Shown piece after piece: positions 14,272-22,463 of a stretch of 33,219 bases of DNA. Position numbers and translations under genes: made by a program. The notes beneath the pieces are model-generated. The model did no database searches. It saw only the letters and a program-made list of their open reading frames with translations, and was not told where the DNA came from. The first letter of the stretch is position 1, and each line of letters begins with the position of its first letter. The stretch is taken from the NCBI GenBank assembly GCA_051867635.1, contig JBJDYT010000014.1, positions 1-33,219 on the forward strand, written 5' to 3'. This stretch comes from RGIG5472 sp051867635 (GTDB lineage Bacteria > Bacillota > Clostridia > Oscillospirales > Oscillospiraceae).

Positions 14272-15006
14272 TTACTCCTGCTCCCAGTTGTGGTAGACGT
14301 TCTGCACGTCGTCGTTCTCCTCCAGCGCGTCCAGGAGCTTGTTCATGTTCTTCACGTCGTCCTCGCCCGTGAGCTTCACATAGGTCTGGGGCACCAGCGC
14401 GATCTCAGCGGAGGCAAAGACGTAGCCCTTGGCCTCCAGCGCGGCCACCACGTCGTTGAAGCTGTCGGGGTCGGTGGTGATCTCAAACACGTCCTCGTCA
14501 GGGGAGAAGTCCTCTGCCCCGGCGTCCAGCGCGTCCATCATCACGGCGTCCTCTTCATAGTCGCCGTCCTCGTTGTCGATGATGATGACGCCCTTACGGT
14601 CGAAGGACCAGCTGACGCAGCCCTGCGCGCCCAGGTTGCCGCCGAACTTGTCGAAGTAGTGGCGCACCTCCGGCGCGGTGCGCTGGCGGTTGTCGGTCAG
14701 CGCTTCCACGATGACGGCCACGCCGCAGGGGCCGTAACCCTCGTAAGTAACGGACTCGTAGTTGTCGGTGTTGCCGGCGCCCAGAGCCTTATCGATGGTG
14801 CGCTTGATGTTGTCGTTGGGCATGTTGGCGGCCTTGGCCTTGGCGATGACGGTGGCCAGGCGGGAATTGTTGGCGGGATCGCCGCTGCCGCCCTGCTTCA
14901 CGGCCACAATGATCTCCTTGGCGATCTTGGTGAAGGCGGCGCTGCGCTTGGCGTCCGCCGCGCCCTTGGTCTTCTGAATATTATGCCATTTGGAATGTCC
15001 GGACAT
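14272..15006 (-). CDS. yebC: YebC/PmpR family protein
   Basis: A 244-residue cytoplasmic protein of the YebC/TACO1 family. The N-terminus MSGHSKWHNIQKTKGAADAK begins with the family signature, and GGSGDPANNSRLATVI, MPNDNIKRTIDKA, YEGYGPCGVAVIVEALTDNR and the acidic DNEDGDYEEDA loop follow. Members have been described as transcription regulators and, more recently, as ribosome-associated factors that relieve stalling at proline stretches; the sequence alone does not decide between these. Length is normal. It follows the NIF3-family gene by 3 bases and ends at a terminator. Confidence 0.95.
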   Translation of the reverse strand: MSGHSKWHNIQKTKGAADAKRSAAFTKIAKEIIVAVKQGGSGDPANNSRLATVIAKAKAANMPNDNIKRTIDKALGAGNTDNYESVTYEGYGPCGVAVIVEALTDNRQRTAPEVRHYFDKFGGNLGAQGCVSWSFDRKGVIIIDNEDGDYEEDAVMMDALDAGAEDFSPDEDVFEITTDPDSFNDVVAALEAKGYVFASAEIALVPQTYVKLTGEDDVKNMNKLLDALEENDDVQNVYHNWEQE

Positions 15007-15009
15007 AGT

Positions 15010-15798
15010 TCAACTCTCCTTAGCAGTAATGTAGTAATCCAACGCCTCCCGGTGGGAAGCGGATGTTACGATCGTAAGCTCCGGGAACAGGCGGCCCAGC
15101 CGCTGGGCGATGACGGGGCAGATCACGTTCTCCGTGGGAAAATGGCCCGCGTCGATGAGATTCAGCCCTTCGGTATCGAGAAAGTCGTTATACTTCAGGT
15201 CCGAAGTGACAAAGGTATCGCAGCCCTTGGCAAGCGCCGCTTCGATATACCCGCCGCAGGCGCCGCCGCCCACCGCTACCCGGTGTACGCTCTTTCCCGC
15301 GGAACGGTAGCGCAGGCCATGACAGCCTAAAGATTTTACCACAGTCTCCATGTATTCCGCAAGGCTTTTTTCCGTTTTCAGCGTGCCGATCCGGCCGATA
15401 CCGTCCTCCCCCAGGGGCTCCAGCCCGGTAAGGCCCAGCTTTTCCGCCAAAGCGTCGTTCACGCCGCCCACCGCCGCGTCCAGATTGGTGTGCATGCAGA
15501 CGGCGGAGACGCCCCGCTTGACCAACCTGCGCAGCGTCCGGCCCTGGGGATCGTCCTCCCGCAGGGCCTGCACCGGGCGCCAGGCGCAGTTCATCACCGG
15601 ATGGTGGGCCACGATCAGCTCCGCGCCCATGGCGGCGGCTTCCTCCACCACGGCCTCCGTCACGTCCAGCGCCACCAGCACGGCGGTGACCTCCTGCGCG
15701 GGATCGCCCACCAGCAGCCCCACATTGTCCCAGGAGGCCGCCAGTTCCTTCGGCGCCCAGTCAAACAGGGCGGATTCGATCTCATGTACCTTGGGCAT
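15010..15798 (-). CDS. NIF3 family dinuclear metal-centre protein (YqfO-like)
   Basis: A 262-residue protein of the NIF3/DUF34 family, which forms ring-shaped hexamers with two metal ions per subunit. Likely ligands are visible: His pair in VAHHPVM (about residue 65), HTNLDAA (about 102-108), and the C-terminal DAGHFPTE segment. WDNVGLLVGD near the start and VAVGGGACGGYIEAALAKGC are family marks. Some homologues have been reported to act in nucleotide or metal metabolism, but the function is unsettled. The gene overlaps trmK by 17 bases. This trmK-NIF3 pairing is widespread in Firmicutes and suggests a linked role. Confidence 0.93.
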   Translation of the reverse strand: MPKVHEIESALFDWAPKELAASWDNVGLLVGDPAQEVTAVLVALDVTEAVVEEAAAMGAELIVAHHPVMNCAWRPVQALREDDPQGRTLRRLVKRGVSAVCMHTNLDAAVGGVNDALAEKLGLTGLEPLGEDGIGRIGTLKTEKSLAEYMETVVKSLGCHGLRYRSAGKSVHRVAVGGGACGGYIEAALAKGCDTFVTSDLKYNDFLDTEGLNLIDAGHFPTENVICPVIAQRLGRLFPELTIVTSASHREALDYYITAKES

Positions 15799-16498
15799 GC
15801 AGCCACTCCCCTTTCTTTTCCTGCAGCAGCGCCGCCGTGCGCTCCATGGCCGCGGCCTTTTCCTGCGCTGCGCCGTCCCTGGACTGCCGAAGCCCCGAAG
15901 CCGCCTGCTTCAGCTTCCGGATCTGCCCCGCCAGATATTCGCCGTACAGCGGGTCCTGCGCCAGCCCCACGCCTCCGAAGCGCTCCGCCTCGGTCAGCGG
16001 CTCCGCTTCGCCCGCCGCGGCGCAGAAGATGTTGTAGATCGTCCCCTTGTCCCGCACCAGATGCTCCTCCTCCAGGCGGAAGCCGTGGTCCGTGAGCCAG
16101 ACGCGCAGCAGCTCCTGCCGGGTCATGGGCTGCAGCAGCAGCCTGTGGCTCCCCTGCCGCAGCCAGGGCGCGGCCTCCAGAATGGCGGCGATGGTCTCGC
16201 CCCCCATGCCGGCGATGAGGATGCAGTCCGCCTCCTCCGGCGCAAAACCGGCGAGCCCGTCGCAGAGGCGAAAGTCGATGCGGTCCGTAAGGCCGTATTC
16301 CGCCGCGGTGCGCCGGGCATGCTCCAGCGGCTCCCGGCCGATATCCGAGGCGACGGCGCTTTCGATGCGGCCCGTCTGCAGCAGGAAGACCGGGATATAC
16401 CCATGGTCCGTCCCCACGTCCGCGAGGCAAGCGCCCTGGGGCACCAGCTCCGCCAGACGGCGCAGGCGCGGCTGCAGCGATAGATTTTTTTCCGCCAT
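15782..16498 (-). CDS. trmK: tRNA (adenine(22)-N1)-methyltransferase
   Basis: A 238-residue SAM-dependent methyltransferase that makes m1A at position 22 of tRNA in Gram-positive bacteria. Motif I is ADVGTDHGYIPVFLL (about residues 26-40), followed by the acidic SAM-binding strand VASDIGREPLEHA and the family-specific AGMGGETIA and LLQPM. After the Rossmann core a helical C-terminal domain, rich in Glu, Gln and Arg, fits the coiled-coil extension of TrmK. A GGGAGGG ribosome site precedes the ATG. It is the first gene of the trmK-NIF3-yebC unit and is divergent from thpR, the two starts being 84 bases apart. Confidence 0.92.
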   Translation of the reverse strand: MAEKNLSLQPRLRRLAELVPQGACLADVGTDHGYIPVFLLQTGRIESAVASDIGREPLEHARRTAAEYGLTDRIDFRLCDGLAGFAPEEADCILIAGMGGETIAAILEAAPWLRQGSHRLLLQPMTRQELLRVWLTDHGFRLEEEHLVRDKGTIYNIFCAAAGEAEPLTEAERFGGVGLAQDPLYGEYLAGQIRKLKQAASGLRQSRDGAAQEKAAAMERTAALLQEKKGEWLHAQGT

Positions 16499-16582
16499 GG
16501 CTCTTTCCCTCCCGGGTGCGATGTGCTAAGCTGAAGCTGCGAGCAAAAGGCGGCGCTGTGCCGCCGGAAGGAGCGTGCTTTC

Positions 16583-17104
16583 ATGCGTCTTTTTGTGGCC
16601 ATCCGGTTTTCCGAGGAAACGGAGCGGCGGCTCCTGGCCGCCATCGGCGCGCTGCGCCGGCAGGGCCGGGGGACCTTCACCCGGCCGGAAAACCTGCATA
16701 TGACCTTGGCTTTCCTGGGGGAAACGGACCGCCTGGACGCGGCGAAGGACGCTGTGGCGCGCATACATGCGCCCGCCTTTTCCCTGGAGGTCTGCCGCAT
16801 CGGCGCCTTCGGGGACCTCTACTGGGCGGGGGCGGAACGCAGCGCCCCTTTGCTGGCGCTGCAGCGCCAGGTCTGCGCGAACCTCCGCGCCGAGGGCTTT
16901 TCCCTGGAGAGCCGCGCCTTCCGGCCCCATCTGACGCTGGTGCGCCGCTTCGTCCCGGACGGGACGCCGGACCTGGAGCAGGTGGAGCGGGCGCTGGGCC
17001 GCAGCGTCAGCGAAATCAATCAGGTCAGCCTGATGGAGTCTGTTCGCCGGGAGGGGCGGCTCCTCTACCTCCCCCGCTATACCCGGCGGCTGGAGGACGC
17101 ATAG
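16583..17104 (+). CDS. thpR: RNA 2',3'-cyclic phosphodiesterase (LigT/2H family)
   Basis: A 173-residue 2H phosphoesterase. The two catalytic H-x-T-L motifs are H39-MTL in LHMTLAFLGE and H116-LTL in FRPHLTLVRRF. MRLFVAIRF at the N-terminus is the family's usual first strand. ThpR opens 2',3'-cyclic phosphates at RNA ends to 2'-phosphates and is also known for a weak 2'-5' RNA ligase activity; the cellular role is not well defined. Length is standard. The ATG has GGAAGGAG 8 bases upstream. It is transcribed alone and divergently from trmK. Confidence 0.92.
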   Translation: MRLFVAIRFSEETERRLLAAIGALRRQGRGTFTRPENLHMTLAFLGETDRLDAAKDAVARIHAPAFSLEVCRIGAFGDLYWAGAERSAPLLALQRQVCANLRAEGFSLESRAFRPHLTLVRRFVPDGTPDLEQVERALGRSVSEINQVSLMESVRREGRLLYLPRYTRRLEDA

Positions 17105-17123
17105 GCCGCCGGACAGAAGAGAA

Positions 17124-17150
17124 AACGCATACGAAAGCGTATGCGTTCTC
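17124..17150 (+). terminator. Terminator-like hairpin between thpR and the DUF1858 gene
   Basis: A 10-bp stem (17124-17133 with 17138-17147) with a 4-base loop. The A-rich left flank would give a short U-run on the - strand; the + strand has only TTCTC, so it may serve the DUF1858 gene better. Confidence 0.55.
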
Positions 17151-17166
17151 CGATGCGGCGCTGTGT

Positions 17167-17379
17167 TTACTTCGCGGCGGGCTTGTTGGCCTCTTCGTTC
17201 ACCAGCTCCAGCAGCTTGTCGCAGTCCACGCCATGCACCATGCAGGCCTGCTCCACGGTCTCGCCGCGGGAAGAGGGGCAGCCCAGGCAGTGCATGCCGA
17301 TGCCCATGAAAATGGGAGCGGTCTGGGGCGCGATATCCAGAATATCGCCGATGATGGTGTCCTTCGTGATCTCGATCAT
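17167..17379 (-). CDS. DUF1858 hybrid-cluster-associated redox disulfide protein
   Basis: A 70-residue single-domain protein. TKDTIIGDILDIAPQTAPIF followed by GMHCLGCPSSRGETVEQAC (Cys31-x2-Cys34, Cys46) is the DUF1858 signature, a small domain often encoded with or fused to hybrid cluster proteins and proposed to carry a redox-active disulfide. The role in the cell is not established, and no hybrid cluster protein gene is in the window. The start at 17379 is selected by a GGAGG site 8 bases upstream and by the family's N-terminus. It is a single gene with its own promoter. Confidence 0.88.
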   Translation of the reverse strand: MIEITKDTIIGDILDIAPQTAPIFMGIGMHCLGCPSSRGETVEQACMVHGVDCDKLLELVNEEANKPAAK

Positions 17380-17415
17380 GATGTGTTTCCTCCACAGAAT
17401 CAAAATGTATATGAT

Positions 17416-17444
17416 ATTATACCCACTTTTCCCCCTTTTTTCAA
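17416..17444 (-). promoter_or_regulatory. Promoter of the DUF1858 gene
   Basis: On the - strand, TTGAAA, a 17-base spacer and TATAAT, about 40 bases before the start codon. Confidence 0.7.
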
Positions 17445-17478
17445 GTATATTGCGGGAAAAAGGGAAAAAACGCGAAAA

Positions 17479-17510
17479 AACACCTGCCGCTTTCGCGGCA
17501 GGTGTTTTTT
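17479..17510 (-). terminator. Intrinsic terminator after the zinc-ribbon gene
   Basis: A 12-bp stem (17479-17490 with 17495-17506) flanked by A's on the left and T's on the right. On the - strand the U-run follows the zinc-ribbon gene that ends at 17529. Confidence 0.85.
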
Positions 17511-17528
17511 GGACAGGAATGGAAGGGA

Positions 17529-17807
17529 TCAGCCCTGCTCCTTCATCTTGGCGAAGCACTCGCTGCAGTAGACAGGACGGTCGCTCTTGGGCTCGAAGGG
17601 AACCTTCGCCTCGCCGCCGCAGGCCGCGCAGACAGCGGTGAAGTACTCGCGGGGACCGCGGGCCGCGTTCTTGCGGGCGTCACGGCAGGCCTTGCAGCGC
17701 TGGGGCTCATTCTGGAAGCCGCGCTCCGCGTAGAACTCCTGCTCGCCGGCGGTGAAAACGAACTCGTTGCCGCACTCTTTGCACACTAAAGTCTTATCTT
17801 CGTACAT
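17529..17807 (-). CDS. Small double zinc-ribbon protein
   Basis: A 92-residue protein with four Cys pairs: C9-x2-C12 and C38-x2-C41 in the N-terminal half, and C60-x2-C63 and C81-x2-C84 in the C-terminal half. These make two probable zinc ribbons. The first half, DKTLVCKECGNEFVFTAGEQ then ERGFQNEPQRCKACR, matches a zinc-ribbon family common in Clostridia and Chloroflexi. Its function is unknown; binding to nucleic acid or protein is possible but not shown by the sequence. It follows sigH by 40 bases on the same strand, and the two may share a transcript. Confidence 0.85.
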   Translation of the reverse strand: MYEDKTLVCKECGNEFVFTAGEQEFYAERGFQNEPQRCKACRDARKNAARGPREYFTAVCAACGGEAKVPFEPKSDRPVYCSECFAKMKEQG

Positions 17808-17847
17808 GATCTTGCCCTCTCTTAGATTAGAAAAGAATATATTGCGA

Positions 17848-18477
17848 TCAGCTTCCGCTGATGTCGCCGGGAAAAAGATGCTGCTCGATCTTGCGCCGGA
17901 GGCGCTGCACAGCGTTGTCCACAGACTTCGGGGAACGGCCGGTCAGGCCTGCGATCTCCCGACAGGAATAGCCTTTTAAATAATACCCTAAAACCTTCCC
18001 TTCAAATGCGGACAGTTGCTTTTGGATACCGGCGAAAAGCGCGGAAAACCGTTCCTCATCAATGACCAGGTCTTCCGGATTGGAGGAAGCGTATCGCGGG
18101 ACATCCGGGGCATAGGAGTTGCCATCAAAGAAAGGGGTATCAAAGGAAACCGACTGATTCAGCGCCGCCTGCTTCTCGCTGTTGGCGGAGCGCAGCACCG
18201 AATACAAACGGTTGCGGACACAGGTTTCAGCGAAGGTGCGAAAGCTTGCCGCTTTCGCGGGGTCGTAGGAGCGAATGGCGTGGAGCAGCCCGATCATGCC
18301 CTCCTGGATCAGGTCCTCGCTGTCCCCTCCCACCAGATACAGGGAGTGGGCCCGGGCGCGGACCAGACGGGCATACCGGAGAACGAGAAGCTCCTCCGCC
18401 GCGGCGCGGCCGGAGGCGGCGAGAACGCCAAGCTCCTCATCGTTCAATGCCGACAGCTTCTCGAATTGCTCTTCCAT
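17848..18477 (-). CDS. sigH: Sigma-70 family factor of the SigH (Spo0H) type
   Basis: A 209-residue sigma factor with regions 2 and 4 only. Region 2 is seen as EELLVLRYARLVRARA, then DLIQEGMIGLLHAIRSYDP and FRTFAETCVRNRLYSVLRSA, which bind core polymerase and the -10 element. Region 4 holds YYLKGYSCREIAGLTGRSPK, a helix-turn-helix for the -35. Length and the N-terminal ALNDEELGVLA fit SigH, which governs the entry into sporulation in Bacillus and Clostridia. Clostridial paralogues with other names exist, so the name is likely but not certain. It has its own consensus-like promoter and lies downstream of glmM. Confidence 0.85.
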   Translation of the reverse strand: MEEQFEKLSALNDEELGVLAASGRAAAEELLVLRYARLVRARAHSLYLVGGDSEDLIQEGMIGLLHAIRSYDPAKAASFRTFAETCVRNRLYSVLRSANSEKQAALNQSVSFDTPFFDGNSYAPDVPRYASSNPEDLVIDEERFSALFAGIQKQLSAFEGKVLGYYLKGYSCREIAGLTGRSPKSVDNAVQRLRRKIEQHLFPGDISGS

Positions 18478-18487
18478 AACAGTACTT

Positions 18488-18517
18488 ATTATAAATAATT
18501 TGTTTCAAATCTGTCAA
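18488..18517 (-). promoter_or_regulatory. Promoter of the sigH-like gene
   Basis: On the - strand, TTGACA, an 18-base A/T-rich spacer and TATAAT, just ahead of the start codon. Confidence 0.7.
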
Positions 18518-18553
18518 GCTTTTTTAACAATTTTTTGTGGATTCTGGCGCGAA

Positions 18554-19903
18554 TCACAGCGATTTCACCAAAGCCACGAAGCGATCCGCCACGGATTCGG
18601 CCAGCTCCCTGGTTTTCGCCTCCACCATGATGCGGATCAGCGGCTCCGTACCGGAAGCGCGGACCAGCAGCCGCCCCTCTCCGCCGAAGGCCTCCTCCTG
18701 CCGCTGCATGGCCTCCCGCAGGACAGGCGACGCCATGACCTGCTCCTTCCGGCCCGCCACGTTCTCCAGCTCCACGTTCTTCAGCACCTGGGGATACTGG
18801 GGACAGACGGCGGCCAGCTCCGAGGCCTTCATCCCGCTCTCGTGCAGGACCTGCAGGAACTGCAGCGCCGTCAGCTCGCCGTCCCCGGTGGTGGCGAATT
18901 CCCGGAAGATGGTGTGGCCGGACTGCTCGCCGCCCACGGCGTAGCCGCACTCCAGCATCTTCTCCAGCACGTTGCGGTCCCCCACCCCGGTGCAGACCAG
19001 GTCGATGCCGTGGGAGGCGCAGAACTCGTGCAATCCCAGGTTGGACATCACCGTGGCCACGATGGTGTTGCCGCTGAGCTTGCCCTTCCGCTTGCGGTCC
19101 AGGCCGCAGATGGCCATGACCTTGTCGCCGTCGATGACCTCGCCGGTCTCGTCCACCAGCAGGCAGCGGTCCGCGTCCCCGTCGAAGGCGACGCCCACGT
19201 CATAGCCGCCCGCCACCACCTGCTCCGCCAGCCGTTCCAGGTGGGTGGAGCCGCAGCGGTCGTTGATGTTGACGCCGTCCGGCTCCGTGGCGATGAACGC
19301 CGTGTGGGCGTTGAGCAGGCCGAACAGCTCCGGCGCGGTGGCGCTGGCGGCGCCGCAGGCGCAGTCCACCAGGATGCGCATGCCGGAGAGGTCGCTCTCG
19401 ATGGAGGAGCGCAGGTGGTGGATATAGTTCTTCTTCAGCTGGCGCATGCCGTGGAAGCGGCGGCCGATCTCCCCGCCCTTCTTCTCCTCCATGGGCGCGC
19501 CGGAGAGGAGCTTTTCCTCCACCTTCTGCTCTGTGGCGTCGGGCAGCTTGTAGCCGCTGCCGTTGAAGACCTTGATGCCGTTGTGCTCAAAGGGGTTGTG
19601 GGAGGCGGAGATGACGATGCCCGCGTCCGCCTCCTGCTCCACGGTGAGGTACGCCACCGCCGGCGTGGGGATGGTCCCCAGGGGGGCGACGCTGCCGCCC
19701 ACGGAGCAGATGCCCGCGATAAGGGCGCATTCCAGCATATCGGAAGAGATGCGGGTGTCCTTGCCGATGGTGATGACCGGCGCCTTCCCCGCCTCTTCCG
19801 CCAAAACAGAGGCCACCGCCTGCCCCACGCGGTAAGCCAGGTCAGCCGTCAGATTCTCGCCCACGACGCCGCGGATGCCGTCTGTTCCAAACAATTTTCC
19901 CAT
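18554..19903 (-). CDS. glmM: Phosphoglucosamine mutase
   Basis: A 449-residue enzyme that converts glucosamine-6-phosphate to glucosamine-1-phosphate for UDP-GlcNAc and cell-wall synthesis. The N-terminus KLFGTDGIRGVVGE is diagnostic. The phosphoserine loop is VISASHNPFEHNGIK with catalytic Ser101. The metal loop is AFDGDADRCLLVDE (about residues 237-250), the sugar-binding loop GEQSGHTIF, and the C-terminal phosphate-binding loop RASGTEPLIRIMVEA. Length is exactly as usual. It follows ruvB by 24 bases in the same direction, so it is probably part of the ruv transcript. Confidence 0.97.
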   Translation of the reverse strand: MGKLFGTDGIRGVVGENLTADLAYRVGQAVASVLAEEAGKAPVITIGKDTRISSDMLECALIAGICSVGGSVAPLGTIPTPAVAYLTVEQEADAGIVISASHNPFEHNGIKVFNGSGYKLPDATEQKVEEKLLSGAPMEEKKGGEIGRRFHGMRQLKKNYIHHLRSSIESDLSGMRILVDCACGAASATAPELFGLLNAHTAFIATEPDGVNINDRCGSTHLERLAEQVVAGGYDVGVAFDGDADRCLLVDETGEVIDGDKVMAICGLDRKRKGKLSGNTIVATVMSNLGLHEFCASHGIDLVCTGVGDRNVLEKMLECGYAVGGEQSGHTIFREFATTGDGELTALQFLQVLHESGMKASELAAVCPQYPQVLKNVELENVAGRKEQVMASPVLREAMQRQEEAFGGEGRLLVRASGTEPLIRIMVEAKTRELAESVADRFVALVKSL

Positions 19904-19927
19904 GATATTAGATACTCCTATCGATAG

Positions 19928-20986
19928 TCAGATGGTGAGCTGCTCCATGGCGCCGCCGGCGCCGTCCCCGGGAAACGGGAGGTGCAGATGCTCATAGGCC
20001 CTCCGCGTGGCGCAGCGGCCCCGCGGCGTGCGGCTGAGGAACCCCAGCTGCATCAGATACGGTTCATACACGTCCTCCAGCGTCACAGACTCCTCGCCGA
20101 TGGTGGCGGCCAGAGTCTCCAGCCCCACCGGACCGCCGCCGTACTGCCCGATGATGGCCTGGAGCATACGCCGGTCGATGGGGTCCAGGCCCAGATAGTC
20201 GATCTCCAGGGCGGAGAGGGCCTCGTCGGCCACCGCCCGGGTGATGACGCCGTCCGCCCTCACCTGGGCGAAGTCGCGGACGCGGCGCAGGATGCGGTTG
20301 GCGATACGGGGCGTGCCCCGGGAGCGCTTCGCGATCTCATCGGCGCCCTCCTCCTCGATGGGGACGCGGAGGATACGGGCGCTGCGCGCTACGATCCGGC
20401 TCAGCTCCTCCGCCGTGTACAGCTCCAGCCGCAGAGACACGCCGAAGCGGTCCCGCAGCGGCGCGGAGAGCTGGCCTGCCCGGGTGGTGGCCCCGATGAG
20501 GGTGAACTTCGGCAGGTCCAGGCGGATGGAGTTGGCGGAGGGGCCCTTGCCGATGATGATATCCAGGGCGTAATCCTCCATGGCGGGATACAGGATCTCC
20601 TCCACCGAGCGGTTCAGCCGGTGGATCTCATCCACAAACAGGATGTCGTTTTCATTGAGGTTCGTCAGCAGCGCCGCCAGGTCCCCCGCCTTTTCGATGG
20701 CGGGGCCGGAGGTGATGCGGATATTGACCCCCATCTCCGCAGCGATAATGCCCGCGAGGGTGGTCTTGCCCAGGCCCGGCGGGCCGTGGAGCAGCACATG
20801 GTCCAGCGGCTCGGTGCGCTGCTTTGCCGCCTGGATAAAGACGGAGAGGTTCTCCTTGGCCTTTTGCTGGCCGATATAGTCCTCCAGGCTCCTGGGGCGG
20901 AGCGTCGCCTCATTTCCGTCCTCCGGCAGGAGGGTCTTGGAGACCAGCGGCTCGCCGTAAATGTCGTTTCCGAAATCGATGCTCAA
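19928..20986 (-). CDS. ruvB: Holliday junction branch migration ATPase RuvB
   Basis: A 352-residue AAA+ motor that, with RuvA, drives branch migration of Holliday junctions. LRPRSLEDYIGQ leads into Walker A GPPGLGKTT (residues 68-76). Walker B is ILFVDEIHRL (about 115-124), sensor I LIGATTRAGQLSAPLRDRFG, and the C-terminal winged helix includes GTPRIANRILRRVRDFAQV and YLMQLGFLSRTPRGR. The extreme C-terminus carries about 25 extra residues of Gly/Pro-rich sequence. The gene lies 12 bases after a 53-residue ORF that separates it from ruvA. Confidence 0.97.
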   Translation of the reverse strand: MSIDFGNDIYGEPLVSKTLLPEDGNEATLRPRSLEDYIGQQKAKENLSVFIQAAKQRTEPLDHVLLHGPPGLGKTTLAGIIAAEMGVNIRITSGPAIEKAGDLAALLTNLNENDILFVDEIHRLNRSVEEILYPAMEDYALDIIIGKGPSANSIRLDLPKFTLIGATTRAGQLSAPLRDRFGVSLRLELYTAEELSRIVARSARILRVPIEEEGADEIAKRSRGTPRIANRILRRVRDFAQVRADGVITRAVADEALSALEIDYLGLDPIDRRMLQAIIGQYGGGPVGLETLAATIGEESVTLEDVYEPYLMQLGFLSRTPRGRCATRRAYEHLHLPFPGDGAGGAMEQLTI

Positions 20987-20998
20987 GGGCTCGCCTCC

Positions 20999-21160
20999 TC
21001 AGTACCGCAGGATGAAATAGATGACGTAGGCCCAGCTCATGAGGCCGTGGAGGATAGCCCAGCCCACGGAGTGCCAGGTGGTGTAGGAGATGACCATGGC
21101 GAGGCAGGCGCCGAAGGTAATGCCGCTTTTGGCGGCCTGGGTCTTCTTACTGCCGCTCAT
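20999..21160 (-). CDS. 53-residue putative membrane protein between ruvA and ruvB
   Basis: A short ORF whose ATG overlaps the ruvA stop codon (ATGA, 21157-21160) and whose stop lies 12 bases before ruvB, so it is tightly packed in the operon and probably translationally coupled. The peptide starts with a polar, lysine-containing stretch (SGSKKTQAAKSG). The rest is hydrophobic with Trp residues (SYTTWHSVGWAILHG and MSWAYVIYFIL), enough for one or two membrane spans. I do not recognise a named family. Its place between two cytoplasmic Holliday junction proteins is unusual for a membrane protein. Confidence 0.75.
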   Translation of the reverse strand: MSGSKKTQAAKSGITFGACLAMVISYTTWHSVGWAILHGLMSWAYVIYFILRY

Positions 21161-21759
21161 CCCCGCACCATCCTTTTCAGCGCCTGGCGGATGAGCTCCT
21201 CCAGCGGCAAGCCCTCCACGTCCAGGCCCTTCAGCGCCTCGGCGGCGTCCTGGGCGGAATAGCCCAGCACCGTCAGGGCCGCGGCGGCCTCCGCCGCCTT
21301 GCTCCCGATGGCGGTCTGTCCCGGGGCGGCGGGGACGGCGAAGCCCGTGCCGTTCTCCGCCTGGGCCATCTTGTCCTTCAGCTCCAGGATGATGCGCTGG
21401 GCGATCTTCTTGCCCACGCCGGGGGCGGCGGTGAGGGCCTTCTCATCCCCCGAGAGGACGGCGAAGGCCAGCGCGTCCGGCGTGACGGCGCCGAGGATGG
21501 CCAGGGCCGCCTTGGGCCCCACGCCGGAGACGCCGATGAGCTGGCGGAAGCACGCCAGCTCCCGCTGGGTGTCGAAGCCGAACAGCTCCACCGCGTCCTC
21601 CCGGACGTTCAGGTAAGTATACAGCCGGACCCTCTCCCCCTTTTTAAGGCGCGACAGGGTATGGTTGGTGGTGGCGCAGGCATAGCCCACGCCGCCGCAG
21701 TCGATGACCGCGAGATTCTGTTCCAACAGGGCGACGTTGCCCTCCACAAAGTACAGCAT
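21157..21759 (-). CDS. ruvA: Holliday junction DNA helicase subunit RuvA
   Basis: A 200-residue DNA-binding protein that forms a tetramer on the Holliday junction and recruits RuvB. Domain I is an OB fold starting MLYFVEGNVALLEQNLAVID, with GGVGYACATTNHTL. Domain II has two helix-hairpin-helix motifs, LIGVSGVGPKAALAILG (about residues 74-90) and LTAAPGVGKKIAQRIILEL (about 109-127). The C-terminal domain III, which contacts RuvB, includes EAAAALTVLGYSAQDAAEAL. It lies 12 bases after ruvC and overlaps the next small ORF by 3 bases. Confidence 0.97.
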   Translation of the reverse strand: MLYFVEGNVALLEQNLAVIDCGGVGYACATTNHTLSRLKKGERVRLYTYLNVREDAVELFGFDTQRELACFRQLIGVSGVGPKAALAILGAVTPDALAFAVLSGDEKALTAAPGVGKKIAQRIILELKDKMAQAENGTGFAVPAAPGQTAIGSKAAEAAAALTVLGYSAQDAAEALKGLDVEGLPLEELIRQALKRMVRG

Positions 21760-21771
21760 GGCAGGGACTCC

Positions 21772-22284
21772 TTAAATGGTCTGCTTGGCGGTGAGGTTCT
21801 GCTTTTGCAATAGTGAGGTGGCGCAGCGGGCATGACACAGCGCGATGGCCAGCGCGTCCGCCGCGTCGTCCGGGCGGGGCACATCGCTCAAGTGGAGCAG
21901 CCGCCGGGTCATGTCCATGACCTGCCGCTTCTCCGCCTTGCCGTAGCCCACCACGGCCTGTTTGACCTGCATGGGGGTGTACTCATACAGCGGCACGCCC
22001 ATGCGCTCCGCCGTGGCGAGCAGGACCCCGCGGCCGTGGGCCACGGCGATGCCGGTGGTGATGTTGTTGGTGAAGAACAGCTCCTCCACCGCCATCACCT
22101 CCGGCTCCGTCAGGCGCAGCAGCTCCTCCATGTCCCGCTCGATCTGGTACAGGCGCTTGGCTAGAGGCAGGCCCGCCGGCGTGGTGATGGCCCCATAGCG
22201 GAGCATGGTGTCCCGGCCCCGCTCCGACTCGATCAGGCCGAAGCCCACGATGGCGACGCCGGGGTCGATGCCAAGGATACGCAC
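21772..22284 (-). CDS. ruvC: Crossover junction endodeoxyribonuclease RuvC
   Basis: A 170-residue nuclease that cuts Holliday junctions. RILGIDPGVAIVGFGLIE carries the first catalytic Asp (Asp7), AVEELFFTNNITTGIAVAHGRG the second acidic residue, and RPDDAADALAIALCHA the last two. The start is GTG at 22284: it has a GAGGAGG site about 8 bases upstream and puts the conserved first strand at the N-terminus. A much longer open frame upstream is not supported by content. It is the first gene of the ruvC-ruvA-ORF-ruvB-glmM run. Confidence 0.95.
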   Translation of the reverse strand: MRILGIDPGVAIVGFGLIESERGRDTMLRYGAITTPAGLPLAKRLYQIERDMEELLRLTEPEVMAVEELFFTNNITTGIAVAHGRGVLLATAERMGVPLYEYTPMQVKQAVVGYGKAEKRQVMDMTRRLLHLSDVPRPDDAADALAIALCHARCATSLLQKQNLTAKQTI

Positions 22285-22423
22285 GGTACAGTCCCTCCTC
22301 TTCGCCTGCGCGCAGGTACCGGCGGTCCGGCGCCGGCCGGCCCGCCCGTAAACTGTATTATAGCAAACCGGGCCGCCGTTGCGCAATAGCCACTTTTGCC
22401 CGCCCGGGCGGAGAAAAGAAAAA

Positions 22424-22452
22424 CCGGACCTTCCCTTCCGGGGAAAGTCCGG
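22424..22452 (-). terminator. Intrinsic terminator of xerD
   Basis: A 12-bp stem with one mismatch (22424-22435 with 22440-22452) and a short loop. On the - strand it is followed by TTTTTCTTTTC. Confidence 0.82.
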
Positions 22453-22463
22453 CTTATGTAGCG

